Counted from the first letter of the stretch, positions 1 to 9,410 are shown. The stretch is 64,000 bases of DNA from Sphingomonas sp. JC676 (GCF_014489075.1 NZ_JACTGR010000004.1:248001-312000), one strand, 5' to 3'. The notes: generated from the letters alone by a model not told the origin. A program made the numbers and translations.

Positions 1-966
1 GACGGGCGGGCGATCATTGTCAGCGGCGCGGTGATCGTGCCGATCGGGACGGGGCCGGCGGGCGGACGCCCGGTGGTGGTCTGGGCGCACGGCGCCTCGG
101 GCATTGCCGAGGGCTGCGGGCTTTCCGACAAGCCGGGGCTGTACAATCAGATCGCTGGGCTGAACGCACTGCTGGCGGCGGGCTATGTCGTCGTCGCGCC
201 GGACTATCAGGGACTCGGCACTCCGGGACCGCATCCGTTCCTGGTCGGCGCAGCGAGCGCGCACAGCGTGCTTGATTCGGTGCGCGCGGTGCGGAGCATG
301 TCAGTGGCGCGGGCGTCGAACCGATATGCGCTATGGGGCGAATCGCAGGGGGCCTATTCGGTGCTGTGGGCAGGCAAGCTGGCGGCGCGCTATGCGCCCG
401 AGCTGCGGCTGGCCGGTGTCGCGGCGGCCGCGCCCCCGACCGATCTCAAGGCGAACCTCACCGGCGGCACCAATGCCGCCGTGCGCGCCTTCCTCACCGC
501 TTATGCCGCCGAAAGCTGGTCCAAGGTCTACGGCGTTCCGCTGACCAGCGTGGTCAAGCCCGCCACCGCCAAGCTGATCGGGGCCATCGCGCGCAACTGC
601 GTGACGCTGGACGGGTTCGCGCTGCGCACCAAGATCGGCATGATGCGGCTGGCCTATCAATTGCGGAAGGTGGATCTCGCCGCGTCGCCGCGCTGGGCGG
701 CATTGATGCAACAGAATTCGGTGACGCCCTCGGGGCTCACCATGCCGCTCTTCATCGCGCAAGGATCGGCCGATGCGATTGTCGCGCCGGCGGTGACCCG
801 CGCGTTCGTCGACCGGCTGTGCACGCGCGGCGCTGCGCTGCGTTTCCTGCCGATCGAGAAAGGCGATCACGTCTCCGTTGGCAAGCGAGCGTCGGCGGAA
901 GTCGTGGATTGGCTGGCTGATCGCTTTGCTGGCAGACCGGCACCGGTCGATTGCGGGCGGATCTAA
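1..966 (+). CDS. Secretory-lipase-like alpha/beta hydrolase (5' end outside window)
   Basis: The reading frame is open from the first base, so the gene begins upstream and the N-terminus is missing. The visible part is an alpha/beta hydrolase. It has an oxyanion-type HG motif in VVVWAHGASG, the nucleophile elbow GESQG (Ser about residue 115 of the visible part), an acid candidate in GSADAIV and a catalytic His in KGDHVSVG. The DYQGLGTPG segment after the first strands and the overall order resemble the secretory lipase family (PF03583), whose members hydrolyse triacylglycerols or other esters outside the cytoplasm. The signal peptide cannot be checked here. Substrate is unknown. Confidence 0.75.
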   Translation, partial: DGRAIIVSGAVIVPIGTGPAGGRPVVVWAHGASGIAEGCGLSDKPGLYNQIAGLNALLAAGYVVVAPDYQGLGTPGPHPFLVGAASAHSVLDSVRAVRSMSVARASNRYALWGESQGAYSVLWAGKLAARYAPELRLAGVAAAAPPTDLKANLTGGTNAAVRAFLTAYAAESWSKVYGVPLTSVVKPATAKLIGAIARNCVTLDGFALRTKIGMMRLAYQLRKVDLAASPRWAALMQQNSVTPSGLTMPLFIAQGSADAIVAPAVTRAFVDRLCTRGAALRFLPIEKGDHVSVGKRASAEVVDWLADRFAGRPAPVDCGRI

Positions 967-1000
967 CACCTGGTTAACCTGCGGGGCCTAAACGGGAATC

Positions 1001-1393
1001 ATGGCTGCGCATCAATGGATCGAGGCGTTTCAGGAACGCCAATTGGGCACGGGCGACGTCGCGCCGCTCGCCGCGTCCTGGGAATGCGATCTTGCGAATG
1101 ACGGCCTGCGCTGGGCGCCCGGCGTGTTCGAGCTGTTCGGCCTGCCCCTGGGCGCCCGGCTCGACCGGCGCGAGATCGTCGAGATGTATGTCGGCGAATC
1201 GCGGGTGCTGCTCGATAGGCTGCGCGCCGATGCGATCGCGACCTGCGGCAGCTTCACCTTCGACGCGCAGATCCGGCGGATCGACGGCGAGCTGCGCTGG
1301 ATGCGGCTGACCGCCGACGTGCTGGCGCAGAATGGCCGAGCGGTCCGGCTCTACGGCACCAAGCAGGATATCACCGCCGAGATCGCGCGCTAA
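1001..1393 (+). CDS. Single PAS-fold domain protein
   Basis: A 130-residue protein that is essentially one PAS domain of the PAS_3 type. W28-E29 begin the first strand, ALRWAPGVFELFGLP forms the early helix, and the end reads ELRWMRLTADV...LYGTKQDITAEI, the usual last strands followed by the D-I-T exit motif. No kinase, GGDEF or HTH domain follows, so it is either a stand-alone sensor or partner domain or what remains of a longer protein. It begins 35 bp after the lipase stop on the same strand. The ligand is not predictable from sequence. Confidence 0.7.
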   Translation: MAAHQWIEAFQERQLGTGDVAPLAASWECDLANDGLRWAPGVFELFGLPLGARLDRREIVEMYVGESRVLLDRLRADAIATCGSFTFDAQIRRIDGELRWMRLTADVLAQNGRAVRLYGTKQDITAEIAR

Positions 1394-1433
1394 CCGACCC
1401 TCCGTCGCGCGGCGGAGCTTGCCGGGAGGAGGA

Positions 1434-1715
1434 TCAGGGGGTCGTGGGCGGCACGACGTTGATGCGCTTGGACAAAGCCTTGTCCTGATCTTCGTCGTTC
1501 AGCCGATTGAATTCCGCCCATTCCGTCTTGGTCAGGCAGAAGCGCTTGGCCATCATCGACCCTGTCGGGATGATGCCACGGCAGATTTTCTTTTCCTTGA
1601 CCGGCTGCGCCGGCGCGGCAGCGCTCGCGGGTGTGACCGTAGCAGTGTCCTGCGCCTCGGCAGTGGACGCGATCAGAAATCCTGCGGTAATGGCTGCAAG
1701 TAAAGGCGATGACAT
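1434..1715 (-). CDS. Small secreted protein of unknown function
   Basis: A 93-residue protein with an N-terminal signal peptide (MSSPLLAAITAGFLIASTAEAQ, likely cleaved after AEA). An Ala/Pro-rich linker and a short C-terminal region with two Cys (KKICRGIIP and RFCLTKTEW) follow, so one periplasmic disulfide is possible. A longer in-frame start exists 78 bp upstream. I chose the start at 1715 because it opens directly into the signal peptide and has GGGGAG about 8 bases before it. I do not recognise a family. Small proteins of this layout are common in sphingomonads. Confidence 0.65.
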   Translation of the reverse strand: MSSPLLAAITAGFLIASTAEAQDTATVTPASAAAPAQPVKEKKICRGIIPTGSMMAKRFCLTKTEWAEFNRLNDEDQDKALSKRINVVPPTTP

Positions 1716-1819
1716 AAGATTTCGACTCCCCGTTCGCAGAACGTGGCATGGTAGCATCGTCCTCGCAGTTGGGAAGTTACTTGTTTGTCCCAAGTTGGAA
1801 GCATCGCCGGACCGCGTTT

Positions 1820-2158
1820 TTAGAGGATCTCACGCACTTTTTCCGGCGGCCGACCCAGCCGCACGCCCTTTTCGGTCTCGACCAGCGGGCGTTCTATCAG
1901 GATTGGATCGGCTGCCATCGCGTCGAGGATCGCATCGTCGGACGCGTCCTTCAGCGCCTTGGCCCCATCCTCGGCTTTGCGCAGCCCCTCGCGCGGGGTG
2001 ATACCGGCGCGGGCATAGAGTTCGGCCAGCTTGTCGCGACTGGGCGGGGCCTTCAGATATTCGACGATCTCAACCTCGACGCCGGGCGTCTCGTTCAAGA
2101 TCGCCAGCGCCTCGCGCGATTTCGAACAGCGCGGGTTGTGGTAGATGATGGCCTTCAC
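1820..2158 (-). CDS. arsC: Arsenate reductase, glutaredoxin-coupled (ArsC family)
   Basis: 112 residues, the normal length for the thioredoxin-fold ArsC family. The active-site Cys is at residue 11 in NPRCSKSREAL. The conserved C-terminal block RPLVETEKGVRLGRPPEKV carries the Arg residues that bind the oxyanion in characterised ArsC. The reaction would be reduction of arsenate to arsenite with glutathione and glutaredoxin. No arsR, arsB or ACR3 gene is nearby, so this is a lone copy; a role in another thiol redox reaction cannot be excluded. The stop lies about 100 bp from the neighbouring small secreted gene on the same strand. Confidence 0.85.
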   Translation of the reverse strand: MKAIIYHNPRCSKSREALAILNETPGVEVEIVEYLKAPPSRDKLAELYARAGITPREGLRKAEDGAKALKDASDDAILDAMAADPILIERPLVETEKGVRLGRPPEKVREIL

Positions 2159-2183
2159 GCTTCGGTTCCTTGCGGGGCCGGCA

Positions 2184-4127
2184 TCACTTCGCCGCCGGCT
2201 TCAGATATTTGTCGAACCAGGCGACGGTCCGCTTGAGCGAATCGAGCTGGTTCTCGCGCTTCTGAAAGCCATGTCCTTCGGCCGGATAGAAGACGGTTTC
2301 GACGACATTGCCCTTGGCCTTGAGGATGTCGTTGACCTCCTGCGCCTGGCCGCGCGGCACGCGGATGTCGTTCTCGCCCTGGATCGTCAGCAGAGGCGCC
2401 TTGGCGTTGCGGATATAGGTGAGCGGCGAGGCGGCGTCATAGACCTTGGGATCGCTCTCCGGCGTGCCGAGCAGGCCGCGCTGATAGGCCTTCAGCAGCT
2501 CGTCCTGATCGCGGTACATCGTCCGCCAGTTGATGATGCCGAACCATTGGACGGCGGCGGCGAACTCGTCGGGCGCGCGGCCGATCGCCATCAGCGTCAT
2601 GAACCCGCCATAGCTGCCACCGAAGATGCCGACGCGCTTGGGATCGACATAGCCGGTGGCGACGAGAAAGGCCTTGGCTGCGACGGTGTCCTTGAGGTCG
2701 CCGCCGCCGAGATCCTTGAAATTGGCGTCCTGGAAGGCCCGGCCATAGCCGGTCGAGCCGCGGAAATTGGGCTGGATCACGACATAGCCGCGGCTGGCGA
2801 AGGCGGTGGCATAGCGGCTATAGCCGTCCTGCGCCTGGCCGGTGGGTCCGCCATGCGGCAGGACGATCGCTGGATTGCTGCCGTCGCGCTTCAGATTGGC
2901 CGGCATGGTGACGATCGCGCTGATCAGCGTGCCGTCGAAGCTCTTATAGGTCACCACGTCGGACTTGGGCAGCGCCGCGGGGGTCAAGCTGGCGATCGCC
3001 AGCTGGGTGGCCGGGCGCGCCGCGCCGGTGGCGAGATCATAAAGATAGAGGTTGGTCGGCGAATCCGCCCCGGAATGGTTGACCAGCAATGTGCGGCCGT
3101 CGGGCGAGCGCGGATCGTTGCCGGTGAGATAGTTGACGCCGGGCGGGATCGACAAAGCGGTCTCCGCCCCGGTCGCCAGATCATATTTGTACAGCGTGCT
3201 GCGCGTATCGGCGTTGGTGCCGAAGATCAGCGTCTTGCCGTCGCGGGTGAAGTTGCTCGCCATCTGTTCCCACGGTGTGGGCTTGAGCCATTTCCACTGC
3301 TTGGTCGCGATTTCGTACAGGCCGGCATGGCTCTGGCCGGTGCCTTCATCGGTGTTGACCGCAAGCCATTTGCCGTCGGGTGTGATGTCGACGGCGTCAT
3401 AGACGGTGTCGGCCTTACCGATCAGTTTGGTCGCGGCGCCGGTGGCGACATCGATCCGCCAGACCTCCCCCACCTTCGAATCGACTCGGTCGCGGTCGGC
3501 GATCAGCGCCTTGCCGCCGTCGATCCAGGCGACCGCGGTCCAGCTATATTGCGGATCGGCCTCCTTGGTCAGCACACGGACCTGGCCGTTCGCGTCCATC
3601 ACCGCGATATTCGCCTGGCCCTCGGACTTGAGCTTGGTCGAAAGCGCGACCAGCCCGCCGCTGGGGCCGACGAGCATACCGTTCTCGCGGCGATCGGGCG
3701 TGTTGGTGAGGTTTTCTACCGCGCCGCCGTTCACCGGCACGCGATAGATGTCGGTATATTCATTACCGCCGACATCCTGCTGGAAATAAACATATTTGCC
3801 GTCGGCGGAGGCGGCGAGGCCGCTCTGCGTGTCTTCGGACTGGGTGAGCTGGACCGGCCAACTGCCCGCGGCATCGGTGCGCCAGATATTGGTGCGCCCG
3901 GTGAGATTGGTCGCGACGAAGATCTGCTTGCCATCGACGCTCCAGGCCGAGCTGCCCAGGCTGCGCGACGCGCCGATATCCTCGATCGGTACGGCGCGGG
4001 CGTCCGGATTGACAGGGGAAGTGACGCTTTTGGGATCGGTGGCCGGCCGGTCCGGCGTCTTGACCTGCGCGGTGACCGGAAGGGCAAGGACGAGCGCGAC
4101 GGCGGTGGCGGCGAGCAAGCGCGTCAT
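2184..4127 (-). CDS. S9 family peptidase (prolyl oligopeptidase / acylaminoacyl-peptidase type)
   Basis: A 647-residue exported serine peptidase. The signal peptide is MTRLLAATAVALVLALPVTAQ. Residues about 50-380 form a beta-propeller of TolB/WD-like repeats (for example SVDGKQIFVATN, SADGKYVYFQQD, TPDGKWLAVNTD, SPDGRTLLVNHS). The C-terminal alpha/beta hydrolase domain has the nucleophile elbow GGSYGGF, the acid in QGENDIRVP and the His in AEGHGF. Such enzymes cut short peptides entering the propeller pore, normally in the periplasm. The gene ends 25 bp before arsC on the same strand. The propeller and catalytic triad look intact. Confidence 0.9.
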   Translation of the reverse strand: MTRLLAATAVALVLALPVTAQVKTPDRPATDPKSVTSPVNPDARAVPIEDIGASRSLGSSAWSVDGKQIFVATNLTGRTNIWRTDAAGSWPVQLTQSEDTQSGLAASADGKYVYFQQDVGGNEYTDIYRVPVNGGAVENLTNTPDRRENGMLVGPSGGLVALSTKLKSEGQANIAVMDANGQVRVLTKEADPQYSWTAVAWIDGGKALIADRDRVDSKVGEVWRIDVATGAATKLIGKADTVYDAVDITPDGKWLAVNTDEGTGQSHAGLYEIATKQWKWLKPTPWEQMASNFTRDGKTLIFGTNADTRSTLYKYDLATGAETALSIPPGVNYLTGNDPRSPDGRTLLVNHSGADSPTNLYLYDLATGAARPATQLAIASLTPAALPKSDVVTYKSFDGTLISAIVTMPANLKRDGSNPAIVLPHGGPTGQAQDGYSRYATAFASRGYVVIQPNFRGSTGYGRAFQDANFKDLGGGDLKDTVAAKAFLVATGYVDPKRVGIFGGSYGGFMTLMAIGRAPDEFAAAVQWFGIINWRTMYRDQDELLKAYQRGLLGTPESDPKVYDAASPLTYIRNAKAPLLTIQGENDIRVPRGQAQEVNDILKAKGNVVETVFYPAEGHGFQKRENQLDSLKRTVAWFDKYLKPAAK

Positions 4128-4197
4128 GTGATTTTCTCCCCTGTGTGTGGGGAGCTTGCCAGAGTGAGCGAGGTTGGGGAAGGTTCGCGCTCCCGCC

Positions 4198-4226
4198 CGT
4201 CACCCCGGACTTGTTCCGGAGCGACG
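4198..4226. repeat. Short palindromic intergenic repeat (CGTCACCCCGG type)
   Basis: A small imperfect palindrome between accC and the S9 peptidase, with CCGGACTTGTTCCGG at its core and flanked by CGTC and GACG. It shares the CGTCAYCCCGG opening with the larger elements near 18.6 and 31.5 kb, so it is probably one member of a dispersed REP-like family. Confidence 0.55.
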
Positions 4227-4236
4227 GAGAGGGGGC

Positions 4237-5610
4237 TCAGCGCCCGCCGATCAGGACCGTGTCGTCCTGCTTCGCCAGCCACTCTTCCAGCCACTTGATC
4301 GTGTAGTTCCCGGCCTGGAAGTCGGGGTCCTCTAGCAATGCCTGGTGCAGGGGAATTGTGGTCTTCATCCCCTCGATCACGAACTCTTCGAGCGCGCGGC
4401 GCAGGCGCATGATGCAGCGTTCGCGGGTCGAGCCATAGACGATCAGCTTGGCGATCATGCTGTCGTAATAAGGCGGCACCTTGTAGCCGGCATAGAGCCC
4501 CGAATCGACGCGCACATGCATGCCGCCCGGCGCGTGGAACTGCTTCACCGTGCCTGGCGAGGGCGCGAAGGTGCGCGGATCCTCGGCATTGATGCGGCAT
4601 TCGATCGCGTGGCCGCGGAACTGGACGTCCTCCTGGCGGCATGACAGGCCGCAGCCCTCGGCGACGCGGATCTGCTCGCGGACCAGATCGATGCCGGTGA
4701 TCATCTCGGTCACCGGATGCTCGACCTGGAGGCGGGTGTTCATCTCGATGAAATAGAACTCGCCATCTTCCCACAGGAATTCGATCGTGCCGGCGCCGCG
4801 ATAGCCCATGTCGGCCATCGCCTTGCTGACAATTCCGCCCATCCGCGCGCGGTCCTCGGGGCCGAGCACGGGGGAGGGGGCTTCCTCGAGCACTTTCTGG
4901 TGGCGGCGCTGGAGCGAGCAGTCGCGCTCGCCGAGATGGATGGCGTGGCCGTTGCCGTCGCCGAACACCTGGAACTCGATGTGGCGCGGATTGCCGAGAT
5001 ATTTCTCGAGATAGACGGTGGCATCGCCGAATGCGGCCTTCGCCTCGCTGCCGGCCTGCTGCATCAAAGTCTCAAGCTGATCCTCGGAAGCGCAGACCTT
5101 CATGCCGCGGCCGCCGCCGCCCGAAGCCGCCTTGATGATCACCGGATAGCCGATGCGCTTGGCGATCGCCTTGGCCTCGTTCACGTCGCTGATCGCGCCG
5201 TCCGAGCCCGGAACGAGCGGCAGGCCAAGCGCGCCTGCGGTGCGCTTGGCTTCGACCTTGTCGCCCATCGTGCGGATATGCTCGGGCTTGGGCCCGACGA
5301 AGATGATGCCGTGCGCCTCGACGATCTCGGCGAACTGGGCGTTCTCCGAGAGAAAGCCATAGCCGGGATGAATCGCGTCCGCGCCCGAGATCTCGGCGGC
5401 CGAGATGATGTTGGGGATGTTGAGATAGCTCTCGCTCGCCGCTGGCGGTCCGATGCAGATCGCCTCGTCCGCCAGCCGCACATGCATCGCATCGCTGTCG
5501 GCCGTGGAGTGCACCGCCACCGTCTTGATGCCCATCTCATGGCATGCGCGATGGATGCGCAACGCTATTTCGCCGCGATTGGCGATCAGGAGCTTCTTGA
5601 TCTCGGGCAT
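4237..5610 (-). CDS. accC: Acetyl-CoA carboxylase, biotin carboxylase subunit
   Basis: 457 residues, a full-length AccC. The N-terminal biotin carboxylase domain begins [18 protein letters not shown]. The ATP-grasp domain has the glycine-rich loop [11 protein letters not shown] (about 165-175) and the metal/biotin-site motif [16 protein letters not shown] (about 285-300). The C-terminal domain ends with the EWLAKQ segment. It carboxylates the biotin on AccB using ATP and bicarbonate, the first half of malonyl-CoA synthesis in the cytoplasm. It lies 6 bp downstream of accB in the operon aroQ-accB-accC. Confidence 0.97.
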   Translation of the reverse strand: MPEIKKLLIANRGEIALRIHRACHEMGIKTVAVHSTADSDAMHVRLADEAICIGPPAASESYLNIPNIISAAEISGADAIHPGYGFLSENAQFAEIVEAHGIIFVGPKPEHIRTMGDKVEAKRTAGALGLPLVPGSDGAISDVNEAKAIAKRIGYPVIIKAASGGGGRGMKVCASEDQLETLMQQAGSEAKAAFGDATVYLEKYLGNPRHIEFQVFGDGNGHAIHLGERDCSLQRRHQKVLEEAPSPVLGPEDRARMGGIVSKAMADMGYRGAGTIEFLWEDGEFYFIEMNTRLQVEHPVTEMITGIDLVREQIRVAEGCGLSCRQEDVQFRGHAIECRINAEDPRTFAPSPGTVKQFHAPGGMHVRVDSGLYAGYKVPPYYDSMIAKLIVYGSTRERCIMRLRRALEEFVIEGMKTTIPLHQALLEDPDFQAGNYTIKWLEEWLAKQDDTVLIGGR

Positions 5611-5616
5611 TTGGTT

Positions 5617-6093
5617 CTACTCGACCACGACGAGTGGCTGGTCGAACTCGACCGGTTGCCCGTTTTCGATGAGAATCGCCTTCACCGTGCCCGGAGCGGG
5701 CGCGTGGATCGGATTCATCACCTTCATCGCTTCGATGATCAGCAGCGTATCGCCTGCAGCCACCTTCTGGCCGACCGCGACGAAGTTCTTCGCCTCGGGA
5801 TTGGCGGCGAGATAGGCGGTGCCGACCATCGGCGACTTGACCGCGTTTGCGGCCGAAGGCGCGGCGGGGGCGGCTTCGATGACCGCGGGCGCCGCGGCGA
5901 CGGGCGCCTGGGAATAAGCGGGCGTGGCGTACTGCATCGGCGCGGCCGTCACTGTGCGCGCGACGCGGACGCGGCGCTCACCGTCCTCCACTTCGATTTC
6001 GGTGAGCTGCGTATCGTCGAGTACGGCGGCGAGCTGACGCACCAGGTCGATATCGACCTGCATCGCTCCCGTCTTGTCGTTCTTGTCGGCCAT
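5617..6093 (-). CDS. accB: Acetyl-CoA carboxylase, biotin carboxyl carrier protein
   Basis: 158 residues from the start at 6093, which is preceded by AAGAAGGG; the frame stays open further upstream but the extra residues do not look like AccB. After a charged N-terminal helix region comes an Ala/Pro-rich flexible linker (about 55-90), then the biotinyl domain with the biotin-accepting Lys in [10 protein letters not shown] and the closing strand [14 protein letters not shown]. The biotinylated domain shuttles carboxyl groups between AccC and the AccAD carboxyltransferase. It is co-transcribed with accC. Confidence 0.96.
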   Translation of the reverse strand: MADKNDKTGAMQVDIDLVRQLAAVLDDTQLTEIEVEDGERRVRVARTVTAAPMQYATPAYSQAPVAAAPAVIEAAPAAPSAANAVKSPMVGTAYLAANPEAKNFVAVGQKVAAGDTLLIIEAMKVMNPIHAPAPGTVKAILIENGQPVEFDQPLVVVE

Positions 6094-6127
6094 GCGACCC
6101 TTCTTCTGGATGAAACCGCGCCCTGTG

Positions 6128-6568
6128 TCAGAAGCGCGCGGCAGCTTCAAGCGCAAGCATATAGGAAAGCGCCCCGAACCCGGCCACGGTGCCCCGCGCG
6201 GCACGCCCCACAAAGGAGGTGTGGCGGAATTCCTCGCGGGCGTGTGGGTTGGAGAGATGGACCTCGATCACCGGCGTCGTGATGCTCTTCACGGCATCGT
6301 GCAACGCGACCGAGGTGTGGGTGTAGCCGCCCGGATTGAGAATCACCGCCTTGGCGCCATAGGCCTGGGCTTCGTGCAGCCAGTCGATCAGATGCCCTTC
6401 GTGATTCGACTGGCGCATGTCGATCTCCAGATCGAGCGCGCGGGCGCGGTCTTCCAATTGGCCGGCAATGTCGTCCAGTGTGTCGTGCCCATAGATTTCG
6501 GGCTCGCGCAGGCCCAGCAGATTGAGGTTCGGGCCGTTCAGGACGTAGATCGTGTCGGCCAAAGCCAA
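6128..6568 (-). CDS. aroQ: 3-dehydroquinate dehydratase, type II
   Basis: 146 residues. Type II signatures are complete: [19 protein letters not shown] with the catalytic Tyr, the substrate-binding [15 protein letters not shown], and [17 protein letters not shown]. It dehydrates 3-dehydroquinate to 3-dehydroshikimate in the shikimate pathway; aroA of the same pathway is also in this window. It is the first gene of the aroQ-accB-accC operon, a common order in Proteobacteria, 34 bp upstream of accB. It diverges from thiSG across a 75-bp gap. Confidence 0.96.
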   Translation of the reverse strand: MALADTIYVLNGPNLNLLGLREPEIYGHDTLDDIAGQLEDRARALDLEIDMRQSNHEGHLIDWLHEAQAYGAKAVILNPGGYTHTSVALHDAVKSITTPVIEVHLSNPHAREEFRHTSFVGRAARGTVAGFGALSYMLALEAAARF

Positions 6569-6643
6569 GCCTTTCGGTTGCGGGCGGAGCGCCGCCCTCC
6601 CTATATGAGCGCGCGTCCCCGATCAAATTCCCAAGGCAGGCTT

Positions 6644-7648
6644 ATGCATATCGACGGCACCGTCTCCATCACCGTCAACGGCGAGCACAAGCGCGTCTCC
6701 GCCGGGCTGAGCATCGCGCAGCTTGCCGAGACGCTGGGCCTGGTGCCCGAGAAGATCGCAGTGGAGCGCAATCTGGAGGTCGTGCCGCGCTCGAGCTTGG
6801 GCCAGGTGATCGTCGATGACGGCGACGAGCTCGAGATCGTCCATTTCGTTGGCGGCGGCGATCATGGTCGGCCGATCGACGACGACAGCTGGAGCGTCGC
6901 AGGCAAGACCTTTCGCTCACGGCTCATCGTCGGCACCGGCAAGTACAAGGATTTCGAGCAGAATGCCGCGGCGGTCGCGGCCTCGGGCGCCGAGATCGTC
7001 ACGGTGGCGGTGCGTCGCGTGAACGTCAGCGATCCCAATGCGCCGATGCTCACGGACTATATCGACCCCAAGAAGATCACCTACCTCCCCAACACGGCGG
7101 GCTGCTTCGATGCCGAATCGGCGATCCGCACGCTTCGCCTGGCGCGCGAGGCGGGCGGCTGGGAGCTGGTGAAGCTCGAAGTGCTGGGCGAGGCGCGGAC
7201 GCTCTATCCGGACATGGTGGAGACGCTGCGCGCGACCGAGATCCTTGCCAAGGATGGCTTCAAGCCGATGGTCTATTGCGTCGACGATCCGATCGCGGCG
7301 AAGCGGCTGGAGGATGTCGGCGCCGTGGCGATCATGCCGCTGGGCGCGCCGATCGGTTCGGGGCTGGGCATCCAGAACCGCGTGACGATCCGCCTGATCG
7401 TCGAGGGCGCCAGGGTGCCGGTGCTGGTCGATGCCGGCGTGGGCAGCGCATCGGACGCGGCGGTGGCGATGGAGCTGGGCTGTGACGGCGTGCTGATGAA
7501 CACCGCGATCGCCGAGGCCAAGGATCCGATCCTGATGGCTGCAGCGATGAAGGCGGCGGTGGAGGCCGGGCGGCTCTCCTATCGCGCCGGGCGGATGGGC
7601 AAGCGGATGTATGCCGATCCGTCGAGCCCGCTCGCGGGACTGATCTGA
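6644..7648 (+). CDS. thiSG: Fused sulfur carrier ThiS - thiazole synthase ThiG
   Basis: 334 residues. Residues 1-72 are a ThiS beta-grasp domain ([10 protein letters not shown]...[13 protein letters not shown]...[11 protein letters not shown]), and residues about 80-334 are a complete ThiG TIM barrel. The barrel has the imine-forming Lys in [15 protein letters not shown] and the phosphate-binding regions [11 protein letters not shown] and [17 protein letters not shown]. ThiG makes the thiazole phosphate of thiamine from DXP, dehydroglycine and the sulfur carried on the ThiS C-terminal GG. In this fusion that GG is internal and followed by DHGRP, so sulfur loading needs an explanation (see findings). 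The start at 6644 gives the canonical ThiS N-terminus. No TPP riboswitch fits in the 75-bp leader. Confidence 0.95.
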   Translation: MHIDGTVSITVNGEHKRVSAGLSIAQLAETLGLVPEKIAVERNLEVVPRSSLGQVIVDDGDELEIVHFVGGGDHGRPIDDDSWSVAGKTFRSRLIVGTGKYKDFEQNAAAVAASGAEIVTVAVRRVNVSDPNAPMLTDYIDPKKITYLPNTAGCFDAESAIRTLRLAREAGGWELVKLEVLGEARTLYPDMVETLRATEILAKDGFKPMVYCVDDPIAAKRLEDVGAVAIMPLGAPIGSGLGIQNRVTIRLIVEGARVPVLVDAGVGSASDAAVAMELGCDGVLMNTAIAEAKDPILMAAAMKAAVEAGRLSYRAGRMGKRMYADPSSPLAGLI

Positions 7649-8412
7649 TGCGCGCGGGCCTGTTCGTGGCGGCGGCGTTCCTCACGCTGGTGGCGTGCCA
7701 TCCGCGTCAGCCGCACCAGCCCCTGGTCAATGAGGGACCGATCTCGGCCGAACCGGTGAGCCTCACTGCGAAGGACGGGGTGAAGGTCGCAGGCGTCTAT
7801 ACCCGCGCGGCGAACCCGAAGGCGCTGATCCTGCTCTTCCACCAGGCCGGATCGGGCAAGGACGAATATGCGCTGATTGCCCCACGGCTGGCGGAGTCGG
7901 GCTATTCGTCGCTGCGCATCGACCAGCGCGCGGGCGGAGAATTGTTCGGCGTCAACGAGACGGTCAAGGCGCTCGGCAAGTCGGACGACTATTTGGCGGC
8001 TAAGCCGGACCTTGAAGCGGCGTTCGACTGGGCCAGGGCGCAGAAGCTGCCGATCATCCTGTGGGGCAGCAGCTATTCCTCGTCGTTGGTGTTCGTCCTC
8101 GCCGCCGAGCATCCGGTGAAGGCGGTGCTCGCCTTCTCGCCGGGCGAATATTTCGACGACAAGCAGATGATCGCCAAGGCGGCCGCGGGCGTGAAGGCGC
8201 CCGTGTTCGTCACTTCGGCGCAGGACGGCGAGGAGATCGACGCGGCGCGCGACATCCTCAAGGCCGTGCCGGTGGCGGGCAAGGAGCAGTTCGTGCCCAA
8301 GCTGGGCGGCGTCCACGGTTCCTCGACATTGCTCCGGACCAAGAATCCCGGCGGTGCGGAGGATGCGTGGAAGGCCGTGCTGGCGTTCCTGGCAGGCGTG
8401 ACCAAGGGCTGA
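7648..8412 (+). CDS. Lipoprotein alpha/beta hydrolase
   Basis: 254 residues, translationally coupled to thiSG (the ATG overlaps the TGA by one base). The N-terminus [17 protein letters not shown] is a lipoprotein signal with lipobox LVAC, so the protein is probably anchored to a membrane facing the periplasm. The fold is a dienelactone-hydrolase-like alpha/beta hydrolase: LLFHQAGSGKDEY, the elbow WGSSYSSS, an acid candidate in TSAQDGEE and His in KLGGVHGSS. The substrate is unknown, and nothing in it suggests a thiamine function. Confidence 0.75.
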   Translation: MRAGLFVAAAFLTLVACHPRQPHQPLVNEGPISAEPVSLTAKDGVKVAGVYTRAANPKALILLFHQAGSGKDEYALIAPRLAESGYSSLRIDQRAGGELFGVNETVKALGKSDDYLAAKPDLEAAFDWARAQKLPIILWGSSYSSSLVFVLAAEHPVKAVLAFSPGEYFDDKQMIAKAAAGVKAPVFVTSAQDGEEIDAARDILKAVPVAGKEQFVPKLGGVHGSSTLLRTKNPGGAEDAWKAVLAFLAGVTKG

Positions 8413-8537
8413 TCGGACCGGCCGACGCTGCCTGTTCTCCTTCGTAATTCCAGCCAATTGGCGTTGTTTCTGCAGACGCAGCATGTCCCGGAACGGGACG
8501 TCTCGCAAGAAACATGAAAATATCATTAACCTGTCAT

Positions 8538-8556
8538 TTTGGACGAATAGTCCAAA
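8538..8556. promoter_or_regulatory. Inverted repeat upstream of the PEP-CTERM gene
   Basis: TTTGGAC and GTCCAAA form a perfect 7-bp inverted repeat with a 5-bp spacer, 120 bp before the GTG start of the PEPxxWA-CTERM gene and 126 bp after the hydrolase stop. It is the right size for a dimeric regulator site. No T-tract follows, so it is not an obvious terminator. The regulator is unknown. Confidence 0.4.
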
Positions 8557-8676
8557 TCGGGACGATCGCCGAAGTCTAGGTGATCAGCCATGCGAGGTCC
8601 GTACCTATTTCTCCGAGAGGCGGAGTAGATGGCTTGGCATGTGCGCGTCGATGTCCAAAAATGAGGGGAATCACAA

Positions 8677-9387
8677 GTGGTCGCTACTATCACTAAGCTT
8701 GCGTGCGCCGCAGTATTTACTTTCTCGGCTTTCTCGGCCCATGCACAGGAAGTTCTCACCAACGGTAATTTCGAGTCGGGTCTGACGGGCTGGACTTCGT
8801 ATGCCACGCCGAACGGCACGATCGCCGAGCTGCCGAGCTTGCCGGGCGCGCCGGCGTCGCAGAGCGCATCGGTGGTCTCATTCAACGTGACCGGCTCGGG
8901 CGCCTCGAACGCGCTGTTCCTCAACGCGGGCAAGATAAACGGCCCGTACAATTCGAACCCGGGCGAAGGCGGCGGCGTCTTCCAGATGTTCACGACGACG
9001 ACCGACGGTCTGGCGAGCTTCTCGGCCGATGTCGCGGCGCTCTACACCCGCACCAGCGGCGCTTCCGGCCTTGGCCTGATGAGTGTCCTGCTCGACGGCG
9101 TCGTGATGGACACCTATGATTTCGGCGGCGTGAACAGCGGCCCGGCCACGCTTCGCGGCGTACTGGGTTTCACCACCAACCTCGCGGCGGGCCAGCACAC
9201 GATCACGCTGCAGGCGACGCGCCTCTTCGCACCGGCGCGCGGCGTTGCCTCGCAATATTTCGACAATGTCTCGCTCGTCGTGACGCCGGTTCCGGAGCCC
9301 GTCAGCTGGGCGATGATGGTCGGCGGCTTCGGTCTTGCCGGCGCGGCGATGCGCCGCCGTCGAAGCACCAAGGTCAGCTTCGCCTAA
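8677..9387 (+). CDS. PEPxxWA-CTERM sorting-domain protein
   Basis: 236 residues. The signal peptide is VATITKLACAAVFTFSAFSAHA. The mature part begins with the NGNFESGLTGWT motif of carbohydrate-binding-like beta-sandwich domains. The C-terminus is a complete sorting signal: PVPEPVSWAMMVGG, a hydrophobic segment, then MRRRRS. In Proteobacteria this signal is recognised by exosortase/EpsH-type enzymes and often goes with exopolysaccharide export. The GTG start was chosen because GAGGGGA sits 7 bases before it and no ATG fits the signal peptide. The exosortase is not in this window. Confidence 0.88.
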   Translation: MVATITKLACAAVFTFSAFSAHAQEVLTNGNFESGLTGWTSYATPNGTIAELPSLPGAPASQSASVVSFNVTGSGASNALFLNAGKINGPYNSNPGEGGGVFQMFTTTTDGLASFSADVAALYTRTSGASGLGLMSVLLDGVVMDTYDFGGVNSGPATLRGVLGFTTNLAAGQHTITLQATRLFAPARGVASQYFDNVSLVVTPVPEPVSWAMMVGGFGLAGAAMRRRRSTKVSFA

Positions 9388-9410
9388 ACAGGCGCCGCAC
9401 CGAATAGCGG

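Noticed and set aside
2145..4298. 717-codon open frame opposite the S9 peptidase gene
   Set aside because: It is the antisense shadow of a clear peptidase gene; its translation is low-complexity Asp/Gly/Arg/Ala-rich sequence without motifs. High GC content makes such frames common.
6569..6643. TPP riboswitch before thiSG
   Set aside because: The leader is only 75 bp, shared with a divergent gene, and lacks the CTGAGA core.
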